NCBI RefSeq assembly: GCF_041146795.1 | Contig: NC_135167.1 | Coordinates: forward strand, 2,929,454-2,993,453 | Source: Maylandia zebra | Taxonomy: Eukaryota; Chordata; Actinopteri; Cichliformes; Cichlidae | Direction of reading: 5' to 3' | DNA: 64,000 bases | Shown here: positions 1-13,015 of the stretch, one piece after another | Layout of the letters: every line of letters starts with the position of its first letter | Position numbering within the stretch: position 1 is the first letter of the stretch | Program-made: the position numbers and the translations under genes | Notes under the pieces: generated by a model | What the model was told of the DNA's origin: nothing | Databases searched by the model: none | Seen by the model: only the letters and a program-made list of their open reading frames with translations

Positions 1-559
1 CAAAGTAATGTGAGTACTTCCACGCTTTAAACGCTGCACAGTCGTACTCTCCCTGCACTCCATATTACCCGTTGTTGATCTGCACACGTCTGTTACCACG
101 AACGTCGCACGCTCGGACGTCATCTTCATGGGACACTCGCAAACAAAATCACGGTTTAGTAGTGCAGTGTGCTTACAGGAAAGTAACACTGGTCCCTTAC
201 TTTACTCGTTACTTGAAAAAAGTAATCGTTATCACTGATCTCCGGCCTTTCATTGGTTATTATTGTCATGTGCTGATGCAGCTGTGAGCAGAGGCGGAGA
301 CTGAGTTTAATCCAATCAGAAATCACATTTTTACTACATTTGGTTTGTTTTGTTTCTCTCTTTCTTTTTTTGTCTTTTGGATAAACGACAGCAAACCTGA
401 GACGTCCAGATGGCTGAGTGTCTTTGAATGCACCATAACTGCTCTTAAATGCAATATTATGTGGGAAAAAAAGCAACTGAATGTTAAAGTCAGCTGTAGT
501 GATGGATGAACTTTGCTTGGTTAACTCTCTAATTACAAACTAGTTCTCCCTCCTGCCAG
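1..559. other. Upstream intron sequence of wdr59
   Basis: No exon is visible here. The first recognisable wdr59 exon starts at 560, after a pyrimidine-rich tract and AG, in the middle of a codon. I therefore read this stretch as the end of the preceding intron. The short open frames have no family features. Confidence 0.6.
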
Positions 560-3500
560 CTGGGGCGTCTCAGGTGAAGTGGAACAAGAAGAACCAGAAC
601 CTGCTGGCGTCCAGTCACGACGGTGACGTTCGGATCTGGGACAAAAGGGTGAGCGCTCCCGTCCTGACTCACTGGCTTCGGGCTGACGTGTGCACGTGAA
701 CGCACTCAATCGTCTCACGGTGCGTGTTTCCTCTGAGCAGAAGCCGAACACGGCGGCAGAATACGTGGCCGCTCACCTGTCCAAGATCCACGGCCTCGAC
801 TGGCATCCGGACAGCGAGTTCATCTTCGCCACGTCCAGCCAGGACAACTCAGTGAGGGTGAGAGCAGAGAAAACCCAGAGGCCACAAATAAGCATGCGAA
901 ACACTCGAGAAACAGCAGATTCACATCCTGTCGCACGCACGTCCCAGCTGGAAAAACAGAATTCAGAGCTGCGTCTGTCAGTGTGACCTCTACTCTACCT
1001 GAGCACTCAAAGCTCTCAGAGTATTGTGTTACTGAACAGGCTCACGAGGAAGAAAAAGCAAAACCAACCAGCTGATTCGCCTAAAACCAAAACAGAGGGA
1101 TGAAAAAACACCACAGAAAGACCCAAATCACCAAAAAGAGACACAAAAGCACCGCAGACATGTTTAAATAATTCTTTAAATGCACACGAGCAGAAAAACA
1201 TCTGAAAAATAAACTTTTCATGTTTTGTGCAGTTTTGGGATTACCGGCAGCCCAGGAAGTACCTGAACATCTTGTCGTGTCAGGTGCCGGTGTGGAAGGC
1301 CAGGTACACGGTGAGTGTCGGCCTCGTGTTTGTGCTTCTGTAGTGGGATAAAAAGGATGAAGCTTCAGGGTCTGACAGGTGAAGCAAACATGGAAGTGCC
1401 TTAACCCTGCATTCATGTTAATGGTCAGCAGGGGGCGCCACTCTGGTTCCAAAAATACTGCAGGCTGTGTAGAAGTGTGTGAGGGGAAAAACCCTCAGAT
1501 CCTTTGATCTGTGTCCACTTTTATGATGACTTCATGGCCTCCATCACGGCCTCCACCCTCCTGCAGGGTGCTGCTCGTGGTGAAATGCACACAGACAGCT
1601 TATATTTCCTGGTTCGCCTGGGGTCACAGTTTCTGCTGCCTTAGCATCAGATCACAACAAATTGGGGGGCACGGCGCCTTCGCGTGCTGAGGAAATTTAC
1701 ATCACTCGGATCCAAGCGAACCTTTAGCACCCTGCTAACAAGCGCAGCGGCTCAGTAACTGCCCCGAGCGGGTTATAACCGTGGTCAAATCTGGATTTGT
1801 GCAGTTTGCTGTGCATCCTCCAGTCACATGCAGACTCGCTGGATTTGCGCTTGGTTATAAAACTGAGGAAAAAGCAGCTCAGTGTGTTTTTGCCTCGTCA
1901 GCCGTTCTCCAATGGTCTGGTCACGGTGATGGTTCCTCAGCTGAGGAGGGAGAACAGCCTTTTACTGTGGAGTACGCTCGACCTCAACAGCCCCGTCCAC
2001 GCCTTCGTGGGACACGACGACGTGGTGCTGGAGTTCCAGTGGCGGCCGCAGAAAGAAGGTGAAACTCGCCGCAGAGATGGGGAAAAGCAGAGCGGAGGTT
2101 TGTGGCTGTTTTCTCTCCTCTTCAGTGACGCCCTGTCGCTGTTTCCCCTGCAGGCTCCAAGGACTACCAGCTGGTCACCTGGTCCAGAGATCAGACTCTG
2201 AGGATATGGAGGGTGGATCCTCAGCTGCAGAAGGTCAGCACGCGGCGTCACGGGGACGAGCTCACACAGAGACTTGATTGGCTGATATCTGTGCTGTTTT
2301 TTTGTTGTGTAGCTGTGTGTCAGTGACGTGCAGGAGGACCTGATGGACGCGATGTCCCTCACCGCGGAGTCGGAGAAGCCTCTGTCGTCTCAGGAGTCGG
2401 AGGGCCAGCAGAGCGGGGGCCCCGCCTCGGAGAGCCTGCAGGGTGAGACGACGAGCTGCCTTCACACGTTTCACTGACTGCACACTAACTGACGGCTAAC
2501 ACAGACGTCACTACCGTCTCAATGTGAAACTATATGAAAGCATGCGAAAAGAAGTGTTCCAGGAACGCGTGAGGCTGCAGCAGAGGATATTAGAAAACTC
2601 TGACTGTAAGCAGATGTAACATTGATCCAGGTCCAGTCTGAGTCTGACCTCTGACCTTTCTGTATGCATCTCTCAGATCAGGACGGGTCTCTGACTGCTG
2701 GAGGTCTTCAGGACTCGGCGGCAGGTTCGGGTCTCGCTCAGACTCTGCAGCAGGAGTTCTCTCTGGTCAACCTGCAGATTAGAAACGTCAACGTGGAGGT
2801 GAGCTGGTGCCTGATGGTAGTGAGGAAACGTTTCAAAGGAGGGCGAGCAGTCCTGAGCTCACTGATGGACGATCATTGAAATCAGACTGATTGGTGATGT
2901 TTGTTTTGTGTAGATGGACGCGTTGAACCACAGCTGCGTGGTGTCGGCTCATTTCGGGAGCCATCAGGTTCACCTGGTGGTAAAGTTTCCGGCTCAGTAT
3001 CCAAACAACGCCGCGCCCACCTTCCAGTTTGTCTCCCCGACGACCATCCCCTCTGCCATGAAGACCAAGATCCAGAAGGTACCCGAACGCACCACGCTGT
3101 CAGTAAACCAGACCTGTGTATGCTGGAGGCTGCATGCAGCTCACGCTCTGATTTCTTCTGTATTTTTTAAATCAAACTGACTGTGATTGAAGCTGTAGTT
3201 CAGTGAGGTCTGTGTTTGAGGCGTCTCCCTGTGCTCAGATCCTCAGAGACACGTCTCTGCAGAAGGTGAAGAGGAACCAGAACTGCCTGGAGCCGTGCGT
3301 CCGACAGCTCGTGTCCTGCTTGGAGTCTGATATGGTGAGAATAACGTCACGTGTCTGTCCCTGAAGTCCTCCACCAGCAACACCAGAACCTTTAAACGGA
3401 CCACACCTGGGGGCGCTGCTCCACTACCACCTGTCTCGCTCTCGCAGGTGTAGGCTCTGTTTTGTGGGGAAACTTTGTTTGCTGTATTCTGGTGAGGGTG

Positions 3501-4990
3501 GTGTGGTGGTTAGCACTGTTGCCTCACAGCAAGAAGGTCCTTAGTTTGACTCCGGGGTCTTCCTGTGTGGAGTTTGCATGCTCTCCCTGCGTGTGCGTGG
3601 GTTCTCTCCGGTACTCCGGCTTCCTCCCACCGTCCAAAGACTTGCAGTTAGTGGGGTTGGTTCATTGGTGAATTGATTGTAGGTGTGACTGTGATGTGAA
3701 TGGTTGTCTGTCTCTGTGTTAGCCCTGCGTCAGGCTGGCGACCTGTCCGGGTTGTACCCGCCTCTCGCTCTACGGTAGCTGGGATATATCCCAGCTCCCC
3801 CTCGTGACCCCGAGAAGGATAAGGGATATTCTGTTGAATTTCATGTACAAATTATTTTTGTTTTTGTTTATCTTTTACATAAGTTTATGTTGGTATAGGA
3901 AAACAGTCATGTGACTGTAACAAAATCTCAGCCAATCACTGCTCTGTCTGTTTCCTGTCTCAGACGCAGGAGGACAGTCCGGCCTCCGGCCCCTTCGTCC
4001 TGTCCAACCCCGTCACTCCGTCCCTGCAGGCGTTTCCTCGAGTCACCAACACCTACGGCTCCTACCAGGTAACACCTGCACCAGGTAACCTACTCTGTGC
4101 AGGATAGTTTTCTTCTGTCCTCTCCATGTGACAGCTGAAGGGTCGTTTCTGCCTGACGCTCTCAAAGTGTCACAGGAGATTTCTGCTTCCTTCCAGGACG
4201 CCAACATCCCGTTCCCTCGGACATCCGGAGCTCGCTTTTGTGGCACCGGCTGTCTCGTTTACTTCACCCGACCGATAACCATGCACCGCTCTGCCCCGCC
4301 CACAGAGCCCACTCCCAGGTAAGATACCACACCTCTTTTTTTTAACAATCATGTCAACATTTCTTTACATTTTTATAAACAAACATCAGATTTGTAGGAA
4401 ACAGATGACGCAAAGTTTACAACTTATCTTGAAAATTTCTTTGGCGTCGGATCTCCTCCCGTGTCAGCGCCTGTTTTCATGGCGATGTGTTCATGTTTTG
4501 TTCTCATGATGGAGACAAACTTTAAAGTGTCCCTGCAGCTCTAATCCTGAAGGCTTTGAGCAGTGACTTTTGATTTTTAGCCGACATGGATGTGCTCAGT
4601 TTGGTTTTTATCCAGGTATTTATGACATATTAAAGAAAAGTGCATTAAATTAACATAATCCAAACATTTTCCTTTTAAATGGATGTTTTTTGTTTCGTTG
4701 TATCCGTCTGATAATGAAACATCCAAACATGTCTGTGGATGCGAGCTGTGGTTATAAACTGTTGTGGTTCTGTTTGATGGAGCTCGGATAAAGTACACGA
4801 ACCTGCGTGTGTGTGTGTGCGTGTTCAGGTCCCTGTCGGCTCTGTCGGCCTATCACAGCGGGGTCCTGACTCCGATGAAGATGCGTTCAGAGTCTCAGAG
4901 CACTCTGCGGCTTTACAGCGGCAGCCCGACTCGCTCGGATAAAGACACCGTCTCCATCTCCTCCTTCTACTACAAAGAACGGGTGAGACC

Positions 4991-5059
<69 letters not shown>

Positions 5060-8000
5060 CCCTTTAGTTTAGCCTCTAGTTTTCCCGGGAGTCTCTCGGG
5101 GTCTCAGTCATAACACTGTGTTAAGATTCGTCCACTCTGAAAACGGTCTCAGCACCGTTAGTTTCACAGCTGTCGCTGCTTTGATGTGTTTACAGTGACC
5201 TCAGCTTTCCTCTGTCTGCAGGCTGATTACAGAAAACAGAACATGTGTTGTTTGTTGTGAGATAGAGGATTCTTTGCATTACAGAAATATCATACCAGTC
5301 CTCTAATGTTGAGCCTTCTGGGTTGAGCTGGGCTTTTGTTCTGGCTGTGACACTCAAATCAAACACCGATTTATTTTTAAGGTTGCAGATAATCCAGAAA
5401 GGAGTTCCCTTTTAGATGAGCCCAGAATAAAGAGTGAGCCGACATGCATGGAAACAAATATCACATGACCGTTCCCGTACACTGGGCGTTGTTGTTTGTA
5501 GGCGGTTGGAACTTGACCTGCAGAGTTGAACTGTGCAGCAGCTTCTAGCGTTTGTGTCAGAGGACCTGTTAGACCTGTGGCTGCTTTAGCCTTTTATATG
5601 CACCACTTATAAAAGTGAAACTGTTCATCGTATAAAAGATGGAAACCGGTTGTTTGGTGAAGCCTGTTCTGGATGGCTCGAGCTGAGCGTTTGACGGAAG
5701 ACGGGTGGATCTGAGTGACAACCCAAGAACACCGCACACTGATTGGGTAACAGCTTGTGATTGATCGCACCGTGCACACTGATTGGCTGACGGCTGTGTA
5801 ATCCTCTCTCCTGATGAATAATTTATGTTTTACTCAGTATTACAGACAATAAGATCATCATCAGAGCACGGAGTCGAAGGCTGTTTCCTGTTGTCTGTAT
5901 GGCTTTGAAGTCTTTTTGCATCCAGAGTAGCGCCCCCTGTTGGCCATTAAAATCAGAACAGTGGAAAGTAAGCTGGTGGCTATCAGCTGAACAGCCATAA
6001 CATCTGCCTGGTGTTTTTAATTGTTTCTTTGTGTAAAAATGGCTGAAAAGCTACGTGAGCTAAAATAAACATACACATCCTTGGCGCTTGGGCCCAGCGG
6101 GGGGCCGCAGTGAACTGCTGGAAGCTCTGGCTAGCTTAGCGGCAGCTGTGTATCCGCGCTGAATTAACCACTGGCAGTTAAAGCCTGTGTATTTGTTTTC
6201 TTCTTGGAAAAGGTCATGTGACGAATCAGGGCGTGACATCTGACAGGCTTCGATATGGAAGGGAACGCTGATGTTGTCATTTCTATAAGAATTAGTTTTT
6301 AAAACAATCTCTGCCTCAGTCACAGGCTGTTATAAAGTGCTGCCAAACAAACTCATGTGTAAGTGAGGTGTGAAGAAACACTCCTGAGTCTGGACCCTGA
6401 CAGGAAGTAGAACCCTCGCCGCTCGCCCCTGTCGAGCTGAACGCTGCTGCTGTTTCCTGTCCCGTCCTCTCTGATCAGTTTCTGTTTGTTTTGTTTTTTT
6501 ATTCCTGTGTTCCTGTTTCTCTCCGGCCAATCACCCGCTCCCCTTCCCCCATGCCGCTGTGGGCCACTCCTCCTCCTTACTATCCGAAGCTCCCAATCTC
6601 TGCCTCCCGCCGCTGGTCTGTCCAAACCCTCCACGATTGGCCGGTACTGAGCTCCTCCATCCGAGCACCCATCCCCGTTTCCTGATCTCCGCCTCCGTCC
6701 TCTCCTCTCCTCGCTCTGGGCTTTTCCTCAGCGTTCGGGGTTAACTTTGGTTTTTTTGCATGTCACTGATTGGCTGCAGCCGCCTCGACTAACACATCCT
6801 GATTCTGCTAATTTAATAACAATATTAAATTATGTGTTCTGGATTTAAGTGTGTCATGAGAAACTCTCAGGGCTGATTTACGCTCTGTGAAAAACTGCAA
6901 GTGTCACAATCTGAAGAAGTTTTAACTCAAAGGTTTGAAAAAAGTGTTTTGTACATTTTAAAAGTGCTAAAAAAACATGTCTGTCATAGTTAGTAAGTTT
7001 ACAGCAGAGTGCTGTTCGTCTGTCAGCGAGGGTTTGATAAAGGCGGTGCAGAGGTGGAGCGCGGGTGAAGGAAGAATCCGTGAAACTGTGGCGTGGACGC
7101 AGACGTGTTTCTGGACACGGGCCTCAGCAGCGGCTCACAGAGGTAGAAGCTCTCGGGGCAAAGCTGATGTAAAGACGCTAACATCAGGATGGTGGCGTTT
7201 GAGCAGCTGGGGTTACTTTGCTGCACTTGGATTGGATGCTGCAGGGCTTTGGTGCTTGAAGAATTTAAGTTGTTTTGTTTTTCAAAATAAAAGACAGACT
7301 TCCTCTTGCTTCTTGTACCGAGCAGCAACTCCAAAGGTTCACAGCAAAGGCAACTTCCCTCAGGTAGCGTGGGATGAAAGCGCAGTGATTTTAGGTTAAT
7401 TTGCAGCGTTAGCATGACCGATAATTCTGAGCACATAACTGAACTTAAATCATGTAACGGTGCTGCAATAACCCTGCTGCCCGACTTCCTGTCTGCTCAT
7501 CAAAGTGTGAAGCTTTGAATGTTCACTAACATTTAACACGTCCAGGTAAGTCTCAGCGCAGAGCTGCAACTTATTATTGAAAATAACTTGGCCGCATAAT
7601 CGTGTGTCACTAAACTGGAAGCTAACCGTGTTCACACTGCGAGCTGCCGAGGACGACGATCAAATGGAGATCAATCAATCAGCACTAATCGCCCTCTTAT
7701 CAATAACAGAGTGAACACATAAACACATCTTTGCGGGAAGGCTCGGAAACTGCTGAGGTGAAGTTTATGACCCATGAAGAATGTTGTTGGGTTAATCCGG
7801 CCTGTCTTTGACCTTCCAGGTGAGATTTTTAATGTCAAGAGTTTCACTTCCTGGTTTAAGAGAGGAAAAAGGGCGCTGGCGTAGGTCACAGGTGACACAG
7901 GTGCTGAAAGATGAGTGCAGCGGCCCGAGTTCGATTCTGGTTTTCTGACTTTTTTAGAGGTCACCAAAAGATCTCCCGACAGTCTGGTGTGTAAGAATTC

Positions 8001-11000
8001 ACCTCTGAAGTCTCCTGTGGTCCAAAACAGTCAAAGGAGGACTCGAGTATCGCAGTATAACAAAGTGAGGACACTTCAGTTAGGAAGAATATAGGACTGT
8101 GAATCCGTTTGACCTGCTTTGGTTCAAATCACAGTGACCACAGGTGCACCGGCGAGACCACGATGAGACCGTCGCTCTCTCCTCACCGATTTCTCTTTAC
8201 TTTAGCTTTTTACAACCATCCTCGTCACTGCTCGTAGCACGAGATGGTACCTGGTAGGATAGCACAGGTTTGCTGTGTCTCCCAGCAAAGAGTGTGGAGG
8301 AGCTACCAGGAGATGGGTCGCCTGGTGGAGGAGAGCTGCATGGGGCTGTAGGACCAGTATCTGTCAGACCTCATGATGGTCCCGTGCACGCTGATTTCCT
8401 CCTGGTGCCTGACCTCACGTGGCCAGAGATCCTCTGTGATGCCATGGACCGGCTCTCATGTTCCTCAGGCATAAATCCCACTGAGACCTTTGGTAGGCGT
8501 TGTGTATCGGTGCATCTGACACTGCCTAACAGCTACAGACAGGAGCTTATTGATGCCGTCATCCAGGTCTGGGAGGAGAGCTCCCTGGACAAAGTTACAA
8601 AAAGTACCCTTAAAAACAAACAATCACTTAATCTCAAAGCTCGGAGTCTTTGGTCAGTCAGCGTCTCGCAGTGTGAACAGGCTCTTGAAGAACACCGTCC
8701 TCCGGCCCACTTTTAATCAGGTGGTGCTCTGTTGTGTCCTCTCGGCTCGCTGTCTGTCTGTCTCTGTCTGTTAGAAATCCCGCCGCTTTAAGACGAAGCG
8801 AGAGGGGACGGACTACGGCAACCGTCCGATCAAACTGGCTGGAAAAGTCATCATCCAGGAGATCTCCTGCCTGCTGCCCGTCCACAAAACTCTGGGAGAG
8901 AACTACATGTGAGACACGAGGCTGTAAAACAAACACTCACCCACTCGAGTCACATCACAGCTGATTCACAGAAACTCATTTAAACAGATTTAGCCGAGCG
9001 TAAAGGCCAAAATAATCCTCTGGTTCCTCTGAAACAGGAGCATTTGATGCCTTTCAGTTGCTTATGATAGAAAACTGTGTCTCTGACTTATTTCTGTTAT
9101 TTTATTTATTGAAAAGGTCAGATTAACTAATCAACAATCAATCGAGAGAACAAGAGAAATGAGCCTTTGCAGGAAGGTTTGGATCGCCCGACTATCACAC
9201 AGACAGTCAAAGCCAAAGCATAGACTGTATATAAAAGATGGATTTACCCCCCCTCACCAGAAGCCTTCACAACATCGAGATGACGGCTGTTGTGATGTAA
9301 AGAAATTCTTCACGTTCGTGTTTCGCGCTGATCGTTACAGGTTTATTTTCTCTCTTCAGCCTGAACATGAACGACATCCAGGAAACGTGTCAGAAGAACG
9401 CAGCAGCGGCGCTCGCTGTCGGACGCAGAGACGTGGCGAAGGTTGGTGCTTGCATCCTTTTTATTTTTAACTTGCATTTGAATCAGATTTTGAATGCTTT
9501 TGTTGATGCTACACAAGTAGAAACTATACAAAACGTGGAGCCAGGAAGGTTTTAGAGACGAGGTAACAAAATCACAGAACAGGGAAGCAAAGTGAGTTTA
9601 GTTAAAACTGAGTTTAGTTTGTGGCTGAAGTGTTCCCCACATAAAGAGAGCAGAAAGTACTGAACCAGAGGTGCTGTCCGCCTCTTCTAAACCCGCCTCT
9701 CTGTGCAGGTTTGGGCTCTGGCGTCTGCAGCAACCAATCAGGACCTGAGCCCAGACTCTGACCCGGACATGGAGACTCCTTGGGCCAGACACCCATTCGG
9801 ACGCCACCTGCTGGAGACTCTGTGAGTTACTGAGAGCAAAGCTGAGGCTCCTGATCGCCACGCCTGTGCCGCGTTGAGCTCTCGGTTTGGGTGACGGAGC
9901 AGCTGATTCACATGTTGATTCTCTGTGTTTCAGCCTGGATCACTACAGTCAGATAAGTGACGTTCAGACTCTGGCCATGCTGTGCAGCGTGTTCAAAGCT
10001 CAGGCTCCGCCTCCAGACTCTTACGCACTATTCGGGCACCATACGTCACGGGCCTCCGCGTTCCCCCCGCACCACGCTCGTTATGTGAGTCAGATTAAAG
10101 GCTGCTTATTGACAGAAATGGAAACAGCTGAGCTGAGGTACCGTGATGTTTGGGAAATCCTGTTTAGAAGAATTGATTTTAGCTTTAGTTTTGGATGAGA
10201 GTTTATTTTTTAAATAAAAACTTTAAGCGCCCACTCGGCTCTTTGACTTCCACACCAGCTGACTCCACAGGGTTTGTTTAGGTCATTACAGTAAAATCAG
10301 CTACAGGAAGTGATGTAATGTGTGTGTTTGGCTATCTCAGCCCAGCTACACGTCCAGCTCCGTCACCTCGGGCTCCTGCTCCAGCACCTCTGACTCCATC
10401 ACCACGACCACCTGGAACCCAGGTGAGGCTCCTCAGCTCCTCACACACGCCGCCTCTGGGAATGTTTGGATTCATCTCCTGTTTTTGTTTAACTTCCAGG
10501 TCGAGACTCTGAGCACGCCAACCCGTGGGGCGAATCCTCTCCCGACGACTACCGCTATGTCAACCAGGGCTACACAGACCCGCGAGAACGCGAGCGAGAG
10601 CAGCACGTGATGAACAAGAGGTGACATAGCTCCGCCTCCAGCTGCGCCTAATCATATCTGCCCAGCTGTCAGTCTGATGTCACTTCCTCTCCCTGTGCAG
10701 GCTTCTGGACCCGGCCAACACACTGCAGTTTGACGACTTTAAGAAGTGCTACGGTGAAATCTTGTACCGCTGGGGTCTGCGAGACAAGAGAGCCGAAGTG
10801 CTCAAGTTCGCCTCCTGCCCACCCGAACCTCACAAAGGCATCGGTGCGTCTTCTGGGGAAGAAGTCGCTGATGTGTTAGAACAATGAAATAACACGCGTG
10901 ACTAGACTAACTTACACTGCAGCGACCTCACCTGCACCTCTGATTCACTTGTGCACTATCCAGCATGTCTCTGTTATCCAGCTTCAGTTACCCTAACATC

Positions 11001-11514
11001 ATCATTCAAGCTAAGGAGTCACACGAAGAGTAAACCCAGGGTTTATCTAGCTACACACAGGAAAGAGGCGGGGTTTGCAGCATCTGACCAATCAGAAACG
11101 TGTTCAGGTTTCTTTCTATAAAGGAAAACTGTAATGTTAGAAGAATGTGAAGAGAGTAAACAAAGAATAGAGGCACAGCTAAGTATTTAAAGCTCTGAGG
11201 AAGACAAACCTCACACAGGTGAAGACGCTCTGTGTCCGCAGGTGTTGCTGACGCTCTTCTTCTGTCGTCTCTCTGCAGAGTTTGGCGTGTACTGCTGTCA
11301 CTGCCGCAGTCAGGCTCGTGGGACGCAGTGCGCTGTCTGCAAGCGCCTCACCTTCCAGTGCGCCATCTGTCACGTCGCCGTCCGCGGCTCCTCCAACTTC
11401 TGCCTGAGCTGCGGCCACGGAGGACACACCAGTCACATGATGGACTGGTTTCGGCGGCAGGACGAGTGTCCGGCCGGCTGCGGCTGCCACTGTCTGCTAC
11501 AGAGCACCTTCTGA
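560..11514 (+). CDS. wdr59: WDR59 (GATOR2 complex subunit), 3' part, 20 exons
   Basis: WDR59 is a subunit of GATOR2, the lysosome-associated complex that relays amino-acid sufficiency to mTORC1. Exons read as 560-648, 741-857, 1233-1310, 1902-2058, 2154-2233, 2313-2442, 2677-2798, 2914-3078, 3239-3334, 3964-4068, 4197-4318, 4829-4982, 8775-8908, 9360-9441, 9709-9821, 9934-10084, 10341-10422, 10500-10620, 10701-10843 and 11279-11514. All have AG/GT borders and the phases join to 824 codons plus TGA. WD40 blades come first (SHDGDVRIWDKR, HGLDWHPDSEF, FVGHDDVVLEFQW). An RWD domain follows (TLQQEFSLVNLQIRNVNVE, KFPAQYPNNAAP), and a Cys/His-rich zinc region closes the protein (CCHCRSQARGTQC ... 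CGHGGHTSHMMDWF). I recognise the human orthologue along the whole length. About 150 N-terminal residues lie upstream of the window. The 3.8-kb intron at 4983-8774 is the longest. It converges with wdr88. Confidence 0.96.
3492..3836 (+). repeat. tRNA-promoter-bearing dispersed fish repeat in a wdr59 intron
   Basis: The left end reads like a tRNA-derived head: GTGGTTAGCACTGTTGCCTC resembles an A box and AGTTTGACTCC at about 3543 resembles a B box. The body (GGAGTTTGCATGCTCTCCC, TCCTCCCACCGTCCAAAGAC, TTAGCCCTGCGTCAGGCTGG) matches a very common teleost interspersed repeat that I recognise. It lies between the exons at 3239-3334 and 3964-4068. A fragment of the same family occurs near 53,640-53,690. 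Confidence 0.7.
4999..5057. repeat. (CA)n microsatellite
   Basis: A nearly perfect CA dinucleotide run of about 58 bp starts 16 bp after a wdr59 splice donor at 4983. Confidence 0.95.
5058..8774. other. Large wdr59 intron, mostly unassigned
   Basis: No exon of wdr59 is missing between 4982 and 8775: the protein reads straight from ...SSFYYKER into KSRRFKTKREG. I see no other gene here. The stretch at about 8275-8590 reads like a degraded dispersed fish repeat (GAGGAGCTACCAGGAGATGG ...). The rest has no features I can support. Confidence 0.55.
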
Positions 11515-11980
11515 CGCGGCGCGGACGCTCCGCGTGATGGGGTCGCCATGTTTAAAACCTCCTCTGTGATCACATGATGGGAGATCAGCAGCTGCTCTGC
11601 TGGAGGCGACATCAGTCCGTCCGACACTTCGCTCCAGAGCGAGATCTCAGCATCGAATCCAGTCCAGGAGAGATGGCAAAGATGATTTATTAGCACAAGT
11701 GAAAAAACACGGACGTTTTTCTGTCTGTCAAAGCTGGAAAAGTTTGTACGTGGAAAAAAGTGCAAAGAAAACAGACTCATCGAACGCAGATTATGAAACA
11801 CACGACTCGACTAAAATCGCATTTTTGTGGCAAATCAAGTCACTGATGTGACCTCACCTTTGGTGCTTTGTAACACAGCGGAGTTGCCGCGCTCAGAAGC
11901 GAATGATGCGGCGAAGACTCGCAGCAGCTCTCTGCCTCACTGCAGACGCCGTCGCAGACTCTGACGGATTTCTGTAGAAA

Positions 11981-11986
11981 ATTAAA
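11981..11986 (+). promoter_or_regulatory. Candidate poly(A) signal of wdr59
   Basis: ATTAAA lies 467 bp after the wdr59 stop codon, in A/T-rich sequence, and is followed by T-rich sequence. This would give a 3' UTR of about 0.5 kb. Confidence 0.45.
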
Positions 11987-12112
11987 GACTGAATAGTTTC
12001 AAATGTTATAAAGTATGTTTGTGCATGAAATCTGAATCAGTTGTGCTTTTCTCCAGCGTCCAGTTTAAAACAGACGTCGCAATACAAAGGTCACTGTTCA
12101 CATAACAGCCTG

Positions 12113-12114
<2 letters not shown>

Positions 12115-12168
<54 letters not shown>
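12115..12168. repeat. (GT)n microsatellite between wdr59 and wdr88
   Basis: An uninterrupted GT run of about 52 bp lies in the convergent intergenic region. The rest of 11,990-12,870 shows no gene. Confidence 0.95.
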
Positions 12169-12878
12169 CTAAAGCTCGATGACATCATCAACCACTACGC
12201 TTAACCTTTATCTAAAAAAGCTACAAGTTACTGAAATCCAAAGATGCATTTCAGGCGTCACTTCAGCTGAGTTCAACACACCCAGATGTTTGGTGGCTAA
12301 TCTACGCATCACATCACTTCCACTTTCCCATGCTGTCAGCTGATTGTGACATCACTGGTCTGGTCCAATCATCTTTCAGGCCAATCAACCTTTACACGTA
12401 CTTTAAATCTCAGTGCACATCTGCCATTTCACTTGCAGATGCCTTTGTGCAAACCACCTCCATTCAAGCATCTTCATCTCCACCACCGGTGTCCCTGCAC
12501 TAATCCCGATCCCGCCGGGATTCAATGCCATCAGAGACAAATATCTCAAAATGAATTCTGTACTTCAATAAATCATATTCGCTTCCTTCCTTGGACCTCT
12601 CTTTATTGATATGCTGTGTAACCACCTACGTGGGTCAGCTGGACACATCCTGGAGAGCTTACACGGGTGGGCAACTTCGAATCACCACACGCATGTCTTT
12701 AGACTGGGAAGGACCCACAGACACAGCAGAACATATGAAGTCCATCCAGAAACACCTCAGACTGGATTCATGAGCTTGGCAGCGTGGGTGGAGGTGGAGG
12801 TGATGTAAAGCTTATATGAGCCACCAAACACCTGGGAAGCAGACAGATGTGTGACTCCAGACTCAAAGAACTTACACA

Positions 12879-12884
12879 TTTATT
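12879..12884 (-). promoter_or_regulatory. Candidate poly(A) signal of wdr88
   Basis: TTTATT on the plus strand reads AATAAA on the minus strand, about 130 bp after the wdr88 stop codon (13,016-13,018). Confidence 0.5.
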
Positions 12885-13015
12885 TATACAGCAGCATTAT
12901 CAGAACCAGGATTACAGAGTTTCATACTCGGAATCATTTTAACATCAGATTCGATTTTCGGTTTAAAAACTAGACCTTGCAAAACTTAGTACAACATTTC
13001 CTCCTGCGCAGGAAG

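Noticed and set aside
4764..5072. 102-codon frame over the CA repeat
   Set aside because: It is a wdr59 exon read through its donor into the CA microsatellite.
8270..8716. 148-codon frame in the large wdr59 intron
   Set aside because: It reads like a degraded dispersed fish repeat, has no domain, and wdr59 is complete without it.
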